DNA from: Pullulanibacillus sp. KACC 23026
GTDB taxonomy: Bacteria; Bacillota; Bacilli; Bacillales; Sporolactobacillaceae
Direction: 5' to 3'
Length of the DNA: 64,000 bases
NCBI RefSeq assembly: GCF_029094525.1
Contig: NZ_CP119107.1
Location: 4,092,001 to 4,156,000 of the forward strand
In this document: positions 5,937 to 14,696 of the stretch, piece after piece
How positions within the stretch are numbered: position 1 is the stretch's first letter
Layout of the letters: the number at the start of each line of letters is the position of its first letter
The notes under the pieces: model-generated
The model's input: only the letters and a program-made list of their open reading frames with translations
What the model was told of the DNA's origin: nothing
Databases searched by the model: none
Position numbers and translations under genes: made by a program

Positions 5937-8237
5937 TTATGCCGCTTCTTCTTGTGTCAATGAATACGTCTTTTTAAACTTAGCTTGAAAGACTAGACTA
6001 GCAAGAATTATAAAGACTACAGCATAGCCGATCAGTATTAACAGGCTCTGCCATAATAGATGAGCATCACCTAAAGAAATAACGGATTTGAAAGCGAGCA
6101 TGGAATAGTTCATTGGTAAAAAGCTATGAATCGGCTGAAGCGCAGATGGTATGAGTTCTACCGGGAAGGTTCCGCCGCAAGTTGTAAGCTGTAAAATTAA
6201 AATCATAATAGCGAGATAACGCCCAGGGTCTCCCAAAGCGGAAACCAATAATTGAATAAGCGTTATAAACGTAAAACTTGTTATGAGTGCCGTTAAGATA
6301 AACAGCGGCACCGACTGCACCTTAAGTCCAAGTCCAAACAAAATGACGGCCACTGCGATAAAGGATTGGAACACCCCAATACCTGCCAGTGTGAAAAATT
6401 TGCTTGAATACCAGGCCCAGCCACTTTTTGGCTTAATGGCCGGTTCAACAAAGGGATAAACCACCGAAATAAGTAAAGCTCCTACAAATAAGCCGAGAGA
6501 TAAGAAATAGGCAGCAAACCCCGTACCATAGTTCGATACTTTATGGATGGTCTTACTCTTAAGTTGAACAGGCGAAGCCATCATATTATACGTTTTATCG
6601 TTCGCTTTCAATGAAGGTGCTGCTTGAGAAGCGGCATCACCTAAACTGCTAGACAATTGATGAGTTCCTGAAGCCAACTGTTTGGTTCCAGTTGCTAAAG
6701 TACCAGAACCGGTTGCGAGTTTCTCAGATCCATTGTTTAACTGAATAGCCCCATTTAATAACTGTGAAAGGCCTTGGTTGAGACTTTGCGTACCTGACAA
6801 GACTTGATTGGAGCCCTGTGCCGCCTCTTGCAGTTTTTCATTAAACGTAATGGAGCCCGACAAAAGCTGATTCTCTCCTGATTGAAGAGCTTTAACGCCT
6901 GTATTTAAATCGGCTGCGCCGCCAGACAGCTTGTGAACGGCATCGCTCAATTGTTGCTGACCTTGGTTAATCTGTCCCATGCCCTGATTTAAGCTTGATA
7001 CACTTGGCACAAGGCTGTTTGAAATAGATTGGCTTAACTCATTAGACCCGGAAGCAAGATTTGAGCTTCCGTCTTTCAATTGATCGAAATACGCTTTAAT
7101 TTGTTGATCTCGTGCATCCTCTTCACTTTTAGCTTTTGCCTGAAAATCAGCCAATTGCTCAGGCGTCATGGATGCTTGTAAATAAGGCAACAATCCTTCA
7201 AGCTCTTGTTCTGAAGCCTGGTCGAGTTGGGCAATCATTTGCTGTTCCATTTGGGCAATGCTTTGATTCAACTGAGAAGCCCCAGCCGCTGTATCGGCGG
7301 CACCCTTTTGCAGAGCCGGCATCGATTGATTAAGCTGATTAACCCCTGTTGCTTCCTTCTGAGTTCCTTGATTCAAAGCCTGCATCTTTGAATCGACTGT
7401 ATTCAAACCGGATGCAACTTGTGAAATACCAGAGGCTAAGTCATTTGTCCCTGATTGCGAGGCTTTAACTCCATTTAACAGTTGACCTTCTCCAGATTGC
7501 AGCGCATTTAATCCAGAACTTAAGCCCTGCACCCCTGATAATAAATCAGAAGTTCCCGATTGACTTGTCGAGAGACCGTCCTTAAAGGCCGCTGTATTAG
7601 TTGCTAAACTCTTTAGACCCGAATGCACTTGGTCAGCCCCTTTATTGACACCTGAAGCTCCCTGATCCAGCTTTTTGGCTCCGGAACTGGCTTCTTTGAA
7701 TCCCTTAGCCGCGTCTTTTAACTTTCCAAAAACGGTCTCAGAATAGGTTTTGGTGACATTTTCTTGGACTGACGCCTTTATTTCGTTCATTGCATTTTTA
7801 TCAATCTGCCCCGAAATATAGTTATAGCCTTCATTCGGAACATAAGTTAATTGCATTTTCTTTGGATTGTCATTGGTAAGTGTCGCTGCATTTTCAGAAA
7901 AATTCTTTGGAATCTCAATAATCATATAAAGTTTGTTCTGATTAAGGGCAGCATTTGCCTCTTTTTGACTCATGACCTTGTAATCAAATGTCTTATCCTT
8001 CTTAAGGTTCGTGACAAAATCCTTACCGACGTTAATCGAATCCCCGTCTAATGCCGCGCCCTTATCCTGGTTCACAATCGCGACAGGCAGGCGATTCAAA
8101 TGACCATAAGGATTCCAAAACGCCCATAAAAACATCCCCGCATACATGCATGGGATAAAAAAGATCGCAATAACCGGTATCAAGAGCTTCCGATTAGTTA
8201 AAATCGCCCGCCATTCACCGAATATAGAACGTTTCAT
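5937..8237 (-). CDS. yhgE: YhgE/Pip-family membrane protein
   Basis: A 766-residue membrane protein of the YhgE/Pip (phage infection protein) family, close to the length of Bacillus YhgE. One membrane segment lies near 15-38. A large extracellular region of about 550 residues follows, made largely of Gln/Ser/Gly-rich LxxGxxxLxxG repeats that should form long helices or coiled coil. About five more membrane segments occupy the last 200 residues, an ABC-2-like layout. Related proteins include Lactococcus Pip, a phage receptor, and the EsaA/YueB type. Substrate or export role is not known. It lies downstream of the TetR gene yhgD, as in Bacillus subtilis, with a TetR-type operator at 8263-8289 directly before its start. 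Confidence 0.88.
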   Translation of the reverse strand: MKRSIFGEWRAILTNRKLLIPVIAIFFIPCMYAGMFLWAFWNPYGHLNRLPVAIVNQDKGAALDGDSINVGKDFVTNLKKDKTFDYKVMSQKEANAALNQNKLYMIIEIPKNFSENAATLTNDNPKKMQLTYVPNEGYNYISGQIDKNAMNEIKASVQENVTKTYSETVFGKLKDAAKGFKEASSGAKKLDQGASGVNKGADQVHSGLKSLATNTAAFKDGLSTSQSGTSDLLSGVQGLSSGLNALQSGEGQLLNGVKASQSGTNDLASGISQVASGLNTVDSKMQALNQGTQKEATGVNQLNQSMPALQKGAADTAAGASQLNQSIAQMEQQMIAQLDQASEQELEGLLPYLQASMTPEQLADFQAKAKSEEDARDQQIKAYFDQLKDGSSNLASGSNELSQSISNSLVPSVSSLNQGMGQINQGQQQLSDAVHKLSGGAADLNTGVKALQSGENQLLSGSITFNEKLQEAAQGSNQVLSGTQSLNQGLSQLLNGAIQLNNGSEKLATGSGTLATGTKQLASGTHQLSSSLGDAASQAAPSLKANDKTYNMMASPVQLKSKTIHKVSNYGTGFAAYFLSLGLFVGALLISVVYPFVEPAIKPKSGWAWYSSKFFTLAGIGVFQSFIAVAVILFGLGLKVQSVPLFILTALITSFTFITLIQLLVSALGDPGRYLAIMILILQLTTCGGTFPVELIPSALQPIHSFLPMNYSMLAFKSVISLGDAHLLWQSLLILIGYAVVFIILASLVFQAKFKKTYSLTQEEAA

Positions 8238-8262
8238 TCCTTCTTTCCCCCTTCATAAACAC

Positions 8263-8289
8263 ATTGACCAAAATGTCCAATTGGTCAAT
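8263..8289 (-). promoter_or_regulatory. TetR-type operator before yhgE
   Basis: Perfect 9-bp arms ATTGACCAA (8263-8271) and TTGGTCAAT (8281-8289) with a 9-bp centre. The core TGACC-N13-GGTCA recurs upstream of yhgD at 8908-8930, so one repressor, YhgD, could control both. Binding is inferred. Confidence 0.7.
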
Positions 8290-8315
8290 TTAGAACAAAA
8301 TAAAAGGATTCCCTA

Positions 8316-8888
8316 TTAAACAGACAATCCTTCAAATAAATACAATTCAAAGAGCTTAGCAATTTCTTCTTTGCTCAAAGGATCATGATACCTTTCCCAA
8401 TCAAAGATGAGGGCCACATATAATTTCACTGCAACAAAAGCCGTGAGCTCGGAATTACAGGTTTTAATTTCCCCTCTTTCCATGGCCAGGTCAAGTTTCA
8501 ATTGGATAAAAGAAATAATTGCTTTTTCTACCCTTCTTATGACTTCCAAAACCTTTGGCGTTCCGATTTCTCGTTCCTCTTGAAATAATTTGATGGTCAG
8601 CTGATGCTCCTTGCGAAACTCGAGAATGCGGTAGATGGAACGATGCACATTTTCTCTTAATGAAGCTTGATCATCGATAACTTCTTCAGCTGCCGTTCTC
8701 ATTTCTTTTATTAAAGTAGAAATAATGACATCAAACAGGTCTTCCTTGTTTTCAAAGAACGTATAGATGGTTCCCTTCCCTACATTGGCGGCCTTTGCCA
8801 CTTGATCCATGGTCGTCGCCTTGTAACCAAACTTAGAAAAGGACTGTGTCGCTGCTTCAATAATTAATTGTCGTCGATCAACTGCCAT
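8316..8888 (-). CDS. yhgD: TetR-family regulator YhgD-like
   Basis: A TetR repressor of about 190 residues. The N-terminal HTH reads IIEAATQSFSKFGYKATTMD then VAKAANVGKGTIYTFFENKE, the family signature; the C-terminal half is a helical ligand domain. An open frame starts with GTG at 8897, but two ATGs follow at 8891 and 8888. The AGGGGTGG sequence is best spaced (about 8 bases) for the ATG at 8888, which I chose. It precedes yhgE on the same strand, the same order as in Bacillus subtilis. A TGACC-N13-GGTCA site lies 20 bases before the gene, suggesting autoregulation. Its ligand is unknown. Confidence 0.88.
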   Translation of the reverse strand: MAVDRRQLIIEAATQSFSKFGYKATTMDQVAKAANVGKGTIYTFFENKEDLFDVIISTLIKEMRTAAEEVIDDQASLRENVHRSIYRILEFRKEHQLTIKLFQEEREIGTPKVLEVIRRVEKAIISFIQLKLDLAMERGEIKTCNSELTAFVAVKLYVALIFDWERYHDPLSKEEIAKLFELYLFEGLSV

Positions 8889-8907
8889 CATTTCCACCCC
8901 TAAAAAA

Positions 8908-8930
8908 TGACCAAATGAGAAATCCGGTCA
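8908..8930 (-). promoter_or_regulatory. Second TetR-type operator, before yhgD
   Basis: TGACC (8908-8912) and GGTCA (8926-8930) are separated by 13 bp, exactly the spacing of the core of the yhgE operator. The rest of the arms is less symmetrical. It is probably the autoregulatory site of YhgD. Confidence 0.55.
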
Positions 8931-9200
8931 CTTAGCTCACAACAACTTTATCACATTCTCCAACTTAACTCAATCTAATCGCATACTTTTTTGGCTTATA
9001 ATAATGGATAAAATCCTTTTTAGCACTTAGTTCAGTCAAGAAAGGATGACAAAAGGCACTCGGGATAAAATTTGAGGGCCTTTGTCTATAATCTGAAGCG
9101 CACTAGTTTTTCCATTACGCCTTTTTTAAAAACTTGAATAAGCGCCACGACTAATTTTCCGGTACTTTTACCTTCTTTTAGGCCGTATCGCCTCTCCCTC

Positions 9201-9599
9201 TTACTCAAACAATTCCTGAACCCTATCTGCTACTTCTTTCGGTTTGACATCCAAGGTGGCAAGCTCATCAATCCCCACCCACATCGGCAAATAGCTGCCT
9301 CGATGAGAATCTGCAAATTCTTCCCCTTTTCCTGAACCAAAAACCCCGCCTGTTATCTTCGCTAAAAAATAATACTGGTTTCCATTATATTCAAGCTCCA
9401 ATAAACAATCCTTTAACAAAATTTCTACCCCTAATTCTTCACAGGCTTCTCGTTTTGCAGCAGCCTCTGGTGTTTCTCCCGCCTCAATGCCACCACCTGG
9501 AAAAACATAATAAGTTTCGCCATTTTGTACACGCTTAATTAACGCAACTTTACCTCTTTCTATTAAAACAACAGCCGCCCGGTCCCTCATCCATTTCAC
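9201..9599 (-). CDS. Nudix hydrolase
   Basis: A 132-residue Nudix-fold pyrophosphohydrolase. The Nudix box is complete: GGIEAGETPEAAAKREACEE followed by LGV, at about residues 37-59, with the Mg-binding REACEE glutamates. Such enzymes cleave a nucleoside diphosphate linked to another moiety; the substrate cannot be told. An AGGATGTGA ribosome binding site precedes the first ATG; an ATG three codons later is possible. It lies 26 bases after the MFS gene on the same strand and may be cotranscribed with it. Confidence 0.85.
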   Translation of the reverse strand: MKWMRDRAAVVLIERGKVALIKRVQNGETYYVFPGGGIEAGETPEAAAKREACEELGVEILLKDCLLELEYNGNQYYFLAKITGGVFGSGKGEEFADSHRGSYLPMWVGIDELATLDVKPKEVADRVQELFE

Positions 9600-9625
9600 A
9601 TCCTATTCCTATTATGGTTTGGCCA

Positions 9626-10855
9626 CTACTTCAGCGATGAATGAAGATAGAAAAACGAAGCACCGGCTGATAAAAGCCCACCTATTAATATCGTGCCAGC
9701 AGAACCTAAGTGCAGCGCGAGCACTCCTGACAAAAACGATGATAGCGGTAAGAAGATCCAGGACATAAAACGGCTCGTTGCCTGAACCCGTCCAAGCAGA
9801 TGATCAGGGGTGAGCGCTTGGCGAAGGGTAACTATAACCGGATTCATTATAGAAGCCAAGAAATCCCCAATAGCATTACAGATAACAAGCCATACAAATG
9901 AATGAGCGCAACTAAAGAGTATAATAGACAAACCACCAATGAATGATGCACCGAACAATAAACCACGCCGCGACACTCTCTTGAGCAGCCAATTAGTTGA
10001 TAACGCCCCTAAAATGGAAGCAGCTCCCCCTAGTGACAAAAGCCAGCCAATCTGGTCAGCAGTGAGATGCCGGGGTGTTTTTAGATAATAGATCATCATC
10101 GTTAAAAAAAGGGTTGCCCCAGCCATTGAAATCAGTATGGACAGGTTCGTATATAGGATCGGCTTAGTCTTAAATACAAACCGAAACCCTTCCATCAATT
10201 CTTTATAAAAGGAAACATTGGAACGCGATGGACTTTTTGCGGTTACAATCGGCAAACTGGCAACCGTTAAAAAGGAAACAAAAAAGCTTAAACTATTGAT
10301 TAACAAGGCGTATCCTGGATTATAAAAACTCACGATCCAACCGCCGAGTCCAGGGCCAAGCAGTACAGCCGTTTTACTAAAGCTTGAATTAATCGAGTTT
10401 GCCGCTTGTAAATCCTGTTCTCTAACTAGTCTAGGTATCGACGCAAACTGTGAGGTATTATAAATTTGGCTCATCATCCCTATCAAAAGAGCTCCTCCAT
10501 AAATTTCCCACATATCTAAATGCTGTAAGAGATAGAGACTTGCGATTAGCCCAATTAACACCCCACGCCCTAAATCACAGATCAATAAAAGTCTTTTCTT
10601 ATTTACCCGGTCCTCTAAAACCCCCGTGACAGGCTGCAGCCAAATAGGCAGACGTTCCAAGGCCGCCACAATCCCCATGCTTAAAGGGGAACCGGTTAGC
10701 TTTAGAATGATCAAAGGAAAAGCAATTAAGTAAATTTGATCCCCAAAAAAGGAAATCAAATTGCCTCCCATAAAACGAAAAACCGGATAATTCCTCCTGA
10801 GCCTAGGAAGTTGTTTATCTCGAATGCTCACTGCGGGATCAGACATTTTTTTCAC
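9626..10855 (-). CDS. MFS transporter, MefA-like drug exporter type
   Basis: A 409-residue major facilitator of the MFS_3 (macrolide efflux MefA-like) branch with about 12 membrane segments. Visible landmarks: FRFMGGNLISFFGDQIYLIA at the first helix, LERLPIWLQPVTGVLEDRVN in the first loop motif (GxLxDRxxKKR type), and LRQALTPDHLLGRVQATSRF in the cytoplasmic loop. Family members export drugs or siderophores; the substrate here is unknown. The arsR remnant ends six bases upstream, so the exporter probably used to be regulated by that repressor and may now be expressed constitutively. The start follows GAGGGAGTG. Confidence 0.82.
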   Translation of the reverse strand: MKKMSDPAVSIRDKQLPRLRRNYPVFRFMGGNLISFFGDQIYLIAFPLIILKLTGSPLSMGIVAALERLPIWLQPVTGVLEDRVNKKRLLLICDLGRGVLIGLIASLYLLQHLDMWEIYGGALLIGMMSQIYNTSQFASIPRLVREQDLQAANSINSSFSKTAVLLGPGLGGWIVSFYNPGYALLINSLSFFVSFLTVASLPIVTAKSPSRSNVSFYKELMEGFRFVFKTKPILYTNLSILISMAGATLFLTMMIYYLKTPRHLTADQIGWLLSLGGAASILGALSTNWLLKRVSRRGLLFGASFIGGLSIILFSCAHSFVWLVICNAIGDFLASIMNPVIVTLRQALTPDHLLGRVQATSRFMSWIFLPLSSFLSGVLALHLGSAGTILIGGLLSAGASFFYLHSSLK

Positions 10856-10861
10856 TCCCTC

Positions 10862-11110
10862 TTAATGCTCCGTCAAATATTGCTCAAGCTCTTTGGCAAG
10901 AGACAGAACCGCCTGATGCTTCAAGCGATATTTGCCGTTCTTGACCTCGACCAATCTCGCCGAACGTAGTAGCTTTAAATGGTGATGGACCGTCGTCTTT
11001 CCCATACCCAATTCATTGGTAAGGTCTTGTAAAGTTAGACGAAACGCAGGGACGGTTCTTGCGTTTCACCATTTCAAATATGGCGAATGGATATGCCCGT
11101 TTGCCCCTAT
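10862..11110 (-). pseudogene. ArsR-type regulator broken by a REP-like insertion
   Basis: Minus-strand reading from about 11040 gives the ArsR-type HTH LTLQDLTNELGMGKTTVHHH then LKLLRSARLVEV, ending at a TAA at 10862. Just upstream, in a different frame, is YPFAIFEM, the expected preceding helix of such regulators. Between them lies exactly one 27-bp repeat, GAAACGCA-N11-TGCGTTTC (11041-11067), which shifts the frame. The normal N-terminus is missing: a stop precedes the fragment. So the gene has lost its 5' part as well as being interrupted. It lies directly before the MFS gene it probably once controlled. Confidence 0.72.
11041..11067. repeat. 27-bp REP-like palindrome inside the arsR remnant
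   Basis: GAAACGCA (11041-11048) and TGCGTTTC (11060-11067) are perfect 8-bp inverted ends around GGGACGGTTCT. It is the shortest and cleanest copy of the family seen at 1069 and 1713. Its placement between two ArsR-coding pieces in different frames implies insertion. Confidence 0.8.
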
Positions 11111-11139
11111 ATTTAACAGATTGTTATTCAAACGGACAA

Positions 11140-11619
11140 TCACTCTAATGGAAACGAGTAATATTTGGCCAAAAATTCATTGATAATGGCTCTGTGACTG
11201 CCGACCATTTGTGCGGGGAGATTGTCTGGGTAAAACCACTCAAACTGGATGGATTCGTCGAGATCAACGGCTAGATCCCCTGTAAAACCCTCTGCATAAT
11301 AGGCAATCGTGACACTATAAAACTCATCGCCATTTTGAGCTTTTACGTAACTTTTCGGCCCTGAATGTACCGTAATGAGATGGAGCTTGTCCACTACAAG
11401 ACCTGTTTCCTCATAGATTTCGCGCCGGGCCGTGTCTTCGGTTGATTCCCCTAACTCCATAAGGCCTCCTGTCAGACCCCAAGTGCCATTAGGAAATCTC
11501 CGCTGTTGTAGGAGCAGACGTCCCTTATCATCCACAACGATCGCGACCGCCCCTGGCAAAATAAGCGGCCGATGTCCCACCACTTTTCGCAATTTTTCAA
11601 TATAGCTCATTTTTTTCAC
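11140..11619 (-). CDS. Nudix hydrolase
   Basis: A 159-residue Nudix protein. The full Nudix box GGLMELGESTEDTARREIYE followed by ETGL sits at about 51-74. Before it, the LPGAVAIVVDDKGRLLLQQR strand pattern is typical of ADP-ribose or nucleotide pyrophosphatases; a Tyr/Trp-rich tail (ESIQFEWFYPDNLP) follows. The exact substrate is unknown. It is distinct in sequence from the Nudix gene at 9201. The ATG follows a weak GGGTG upstream sequence; an alternative start is Met4. It is read alone on the minus strand. Confidence 0.85.
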   Translation of the reverse strand: MKKMSYIEKLRKVVGHRPLILPGAVAIVVDDKGRLLLQQRRFPNGTWGLTGGLMELGESTEDTARREIYEETGLVVDKLHLITVHSGPKSYVKAQNGDEFYSVTIAYYAEGFTGDLAVDLDESIQFEWFYPDNLPAQMVGSHRAIINEFLAKYYSFPLE

Positions 11620-11743
11620 CCATTCCCTTCATTTTAAAGTCTTCATAAATTCGAAAGCCCTCGTCTATACTCTTCTTAGGTACATGAGACAAATTCAATC
11701 CTTATTCGCTGTACTGTAATTTCGAATCATTGCTTCATTCCAA

Positions 11744-12532
11744 TTAAGAGCCGGTCGATCGATAGTATCGGACACCGATCTGCCAAACTAGTAAGCAGGG
11801 AAAAATAAAAAGGATCCCTGCTAGCGGAATACACGCGTACAGCAGCTCTGGTCCCTTCGTTTTTCCAAGAAGAAACAGGAGCGGCAGGTAGTTCGCACAT
11901 CCAAAGGGAATTACGAAGGTGAAAAAGCGCGTCACCCATTTTTTGTAGATGTTAATCGGATATTGGGCTAATTCTCTGCCGCCATCGGTAAAAATATTGG
12001 CAAGTTCAATCGATTCAATCGTCCAGAAGCACATCGTCGCAGCCAAGATAAAGATACCTGTAAAAATAAACACACCACTCAAAACCATGAGAACGACCGT
12101 CACCGCTTTAATTAGATCCCAGTGAATCGATAGGTGACCCAGAACCCATATTAGTACAACAATACTTTGAAGAAAACGGCCGATCCGGGTAAATTCAAAC
12201 TTAGTCCCAATCACTTGAAGAATCGTATTTCGCGGTCGGACTAATAATCGGTCAAAATCCCCGCTTACAACTAAACTTGAAAAGGAATCAAAGCCCCTTG
12301 CCAAGCACTCACTAATCGCAAATGACATTTGAATGATGGCAAAGCAAAGCCCCACCTCGTAAAAACTGTATCCCTTTATTTCACCGAATTTGGCAAAGAG
12401 GATATAAACACCAGCCAAGAGAGAAAACGGTGTTAAAAATTGTCCAAGGGCAAGGAGCAGGAATGACGCGCGATACTGGAGCTGCCCTTTAAGCAGAATG
12501 GCCATATATTTTCCGATTAGAGACATAGTCAC
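11744..12532 (-). CDS. ABC-2 type exporter permease (COG3694-like)
   Basis: A 262-residue membrane protein with six hydrophobic segments, the third gene of an ABC-2 exporter set. It begins LIGKYMAILLKGQLQYRASF and contains the SGDFDRLLVRPRNTILQVIG cytoplasmic stretch typical of this permease group (the 'ABC-2 family, DUF990' type; COG3694). It overlaps the preceding permease by four bases (ATGA), a sign of translational coupling. With its partner it would form the membrane pore energised by the ATPase encoded at 13329-14306. The substrate is unknown. Confidence 0.82.
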   Translation of the reverse strand: MTMSLIGKYMAILLKGQLQYRASFLLLALGQFLTPFSLLAGVYILFAKFGEIKGYSFYEVGLCFAIIQMSFAISECLARGFDSFSSLVVSGDFDRLLVRPRNTILQVIGTKFEFTRIGRFLQSIVVLIWVLGHLSIHWDLIKAVTVVLMVLSGVFIFTGIFILAATMCFWTIESIELANIFTDGGRELAQYPINIYKKWVTRFFTFVIPFGCANYLPLLFLLGKTKGPELLYACIPLAGILFIFPCLLVWQIGVRYYRSTGS

Positions 12533-13332
12533 CCTCCTTGAACAACGACTTTGGCAAGCACTTTATTTAAAGTTACCCTTCCGAATCCGACCAATAAAAT
12601 CAGCCACGCGAGTTGAATCAGAATCCCGTACAGAGCTTGTTCAACCGGAATTTGCCCTGAATAGACACGAAAAGGAAAATCCATCGTATATCTAAATGGC
12701 AGGACATTCGCTAATCTTTGAAGCCCATTTGGCATCAGTGGAATCGGAACAACTAAGCCGGCAAAAAACTCTCCGATTAAATTAAACATGAGTAAAGACC
12801 CCGTCGGTGACATCGTAATAAAGACCGATAAATACATAAACATCGAAATCGCAACGAGAAGGATAACAGCGAGTAAGAGTGTGACAACAAAGACGATGAA
12901 GCTAAGGAAACTTAGTGGAAGACTCATTCGATAAGGTTTCGGTATTAAAAAAGCGATGAAAAGAATGGGCAGTGAGCGAAGAAAAGCAGCAGATAGCCTT
13001 TGAGCGATGAGCTTAGAAAACCAAAAACTGTACATATCAAATGGCCGGCAAAGCTCATAGGCAATATTTCCTTTGGCAATGAGATCAAATAAATCATTAT
13101 CCCGAAACCAAAGAACGATTAAAGCCAATAAAGCCTGCTGCAGCCAAATATAGGCAACCAACTCCTTTAGTGTCATGGGTGGAGGGGAACCCGCATGACT
13201 ATAAAACGCTTCATAAATCATGATATATATGGAGCCCCAGCAAAACTGGGTCGCAACACCCGCGAAAGCCGCCCCACGATATTGCAGGCCATTTAATAGG
13301 CGAAGTCTTAAGACGGCATAGTAAGTTCTCAT
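12529..13332 (-). CDS. ABC-2 type exporter permease (COG4587-like)
   Basis: A 267-residue six-segment membrane protein, partner of the permease that follows. It opens YYAVLRLRLLNGLQYRGAAF and contains IAKGNIAYELCRPFDMYSFW, the same cytoplasmic loop position as in its partner, as is usual for the COG4587/COG3694 pair. It overlaps the ATPase gene upstream and the second permease downstream by four bases each, so the three are one translationally coupled operon. The trio is common in Gram-positives but its cargo is not defined. Confidence 0.82.
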   Translation of the reverse strand: MRTYYAVLRLRLLNGLQYRGAAFAGVATQFCWGSIYIMIYEAFYSHAGSPPPMTLKELVAYIWLQQALLALIVLWFRDNDLFDLIAKGNIAYELCRPFDMYSFWFSKLIAQRLSAAFLRSLPILFIAFLIPKPYRMSLPLSFLSFIVFVVTLLLAVILLVAISMFMYLSVFITMSPTGSLLMFNLIGEFFAGLVVPIPLMPNGLQRLANVLPFRYTMDFPFRVYSGQIPVEQALYGILIQLAWLILLVGFGRVTLNKVLAKVVVQGG

Positions 13333-14306
13333 ACGCCATATGCCTCATATAATTGAACAACGATTTCCTCAATTGACTGTGCATCAACGGTAACATCGGT
13401 TAAGGCCACTTGCTGAGAGAGCTGGCTGATGACATCGGCTACCTTCAATTCTCTTGTATCCACACTTAAAACCGCCCGTTGTATATCTTGAGAAACAAGC
13501 GTGGCCCCATCAATCTGGATAGTCGGTCTTTCATCCTGATAATCGACCGTAATGAGCTTAGTGGCACCGAATTGCTCCCTTAGATCAGATAGCGTCCCAT
13601 CATACAGGAGATGTCCTTTTCCAATAAGCAGAATCCGGTCCGCTAATGCTTCTATATCGCTCATATCATGTGTAGTTAGAATGACCGTAAGCTTCCGTTC
13701 CTGATTATAGGTTTTAATAAATTGTCTGACAGCCAATTTAGACACGGCATCAAGGCCAATAGTGGGTTCATCTAAAAATAAAATTTCTGGGTTATGTAAG
13801 AGAGAGGCGGCAATTTCACAGCGCATGCGCTGGCCCAAACTAAGTTGTCGAACAGGGGTGTGGATAAAGTCTTGAAGATTAAGCGTTTCAATAAGGAGAT
13901 TCAAAGTTTCTTTAAACGCTTCCATAGGCACCTTATAGATATCGCGAAGCAGTTCAAACGAATCCATGACCGGAACGTCCCACCACAACTGTGAACGCTG
14001 GCCAAAGACGACACCAATATGCCTGACATACCGCGTTCGTTCCTTCCATGGCGTGTAACCTAGAATCTCGCACATTCCAGAGTCTGGCACTAGAATACCG
14101 CTCATCACCTTAATAGTTGTCGACTTCCCGGCCCCATTCGGTCCAATATACCCGACAATTTCTCCAGGCGCAATTGAGAACGAGATATCCTGCAGTGCTT
14201 GAACGTTCTTATAATCTCGTTTAAATAAAGACTTCGCTGCCTGTTTTAACCCACCCGTTCTTTCTGCGACTTTAAATGATTTGTTTAGTCCTTTAACCGT
14301 AATCAT
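13329..14306 (-). CDS. ABC-2 exporter ATP-binding protein (COG4586-like)
   Basis: The ATPase of the exporter trio, about 325 residues. Walker A GPNGAGKST is at 55-63, the signature LSLGQRMR and Walker B EILFLDEPTIGLD follow, then the switch His in ILTTHDMSD. An extra C-terminal domain of about 90 residues is typical of this ATPase group. An open frame extends upstream to 14366, but the AGGAGGG sequence lies at the right distance only for the ATG at 14306 (MITVKGLNKSF), which I chose. It is the first gene of the operon. The family resembles NatA-like and antibiotic exporters; the substrate is unknown. Confidence 0.85.
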   Translation of the reverse strand: MITVKGLNKSFKVAERTGGLKQAAKSLFKRDYKNVQALQDISFSIAPGEIVGYIGPNGAGKSTTIKVMSGILVPDSGMCEILGYTPWKERTRYVRHIGVVFGQRSQLWWDVPVMDSFELLRDIYKVPMEAFKETLNLLIETLNLQDFIHTPVRQLSLGQRMRCEIAASLLHNPEILFLDEPTIGLDAVSKLAVRQFIKTYNQERKLTVILTTHDMSDIEALADRILLIGKGHLLYDGTLSDLREQFGATKLITVDYQDERPTIQIDGATLVSQDIQRAVLSVDTRELKVADVISQLSQQVALTDVTVDAQSIEEIVVQLYEAYGV

Positions 14307-14696
14307 TCCAACTTCCCTCCTCCATTTTTCAGTCGAAGGTTTATATAATAGCACTAACATTTCCAAGAAACAATAGATTTTTTCACATTTTATAAAATTT
14401 TTAGAAGAATGAGGCTGACCCCTTTTTCAGCTGCTCATTTCACCCCATCCTTAAGCACCCTGAGATCTGATCCCCCACTTCGTTTGCCGTTCATCCCCCT
14501 TATGAACGCCTTTCTCCTTATTTAACTCTATTCTCCCACCACTAGTTAAGTTTTCTCACAAGGCATTTTATTTTCGCTCTAGATACGAGTATACTTATAG
14601 GAATAAGTTTTTTTTGAGATAAGTTAAATCAGGCGTTTTGCCTTTTGATTCTATTCATCTATTAATAAGATAACTTAAAAGAGGAGGCCCGCCAGT

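Noticed and set aside
14367-14696. Possible purine riboswitch before adenine deaminase
   Set aside because: None of the conserved purine-aptamer loop sequences could be found.
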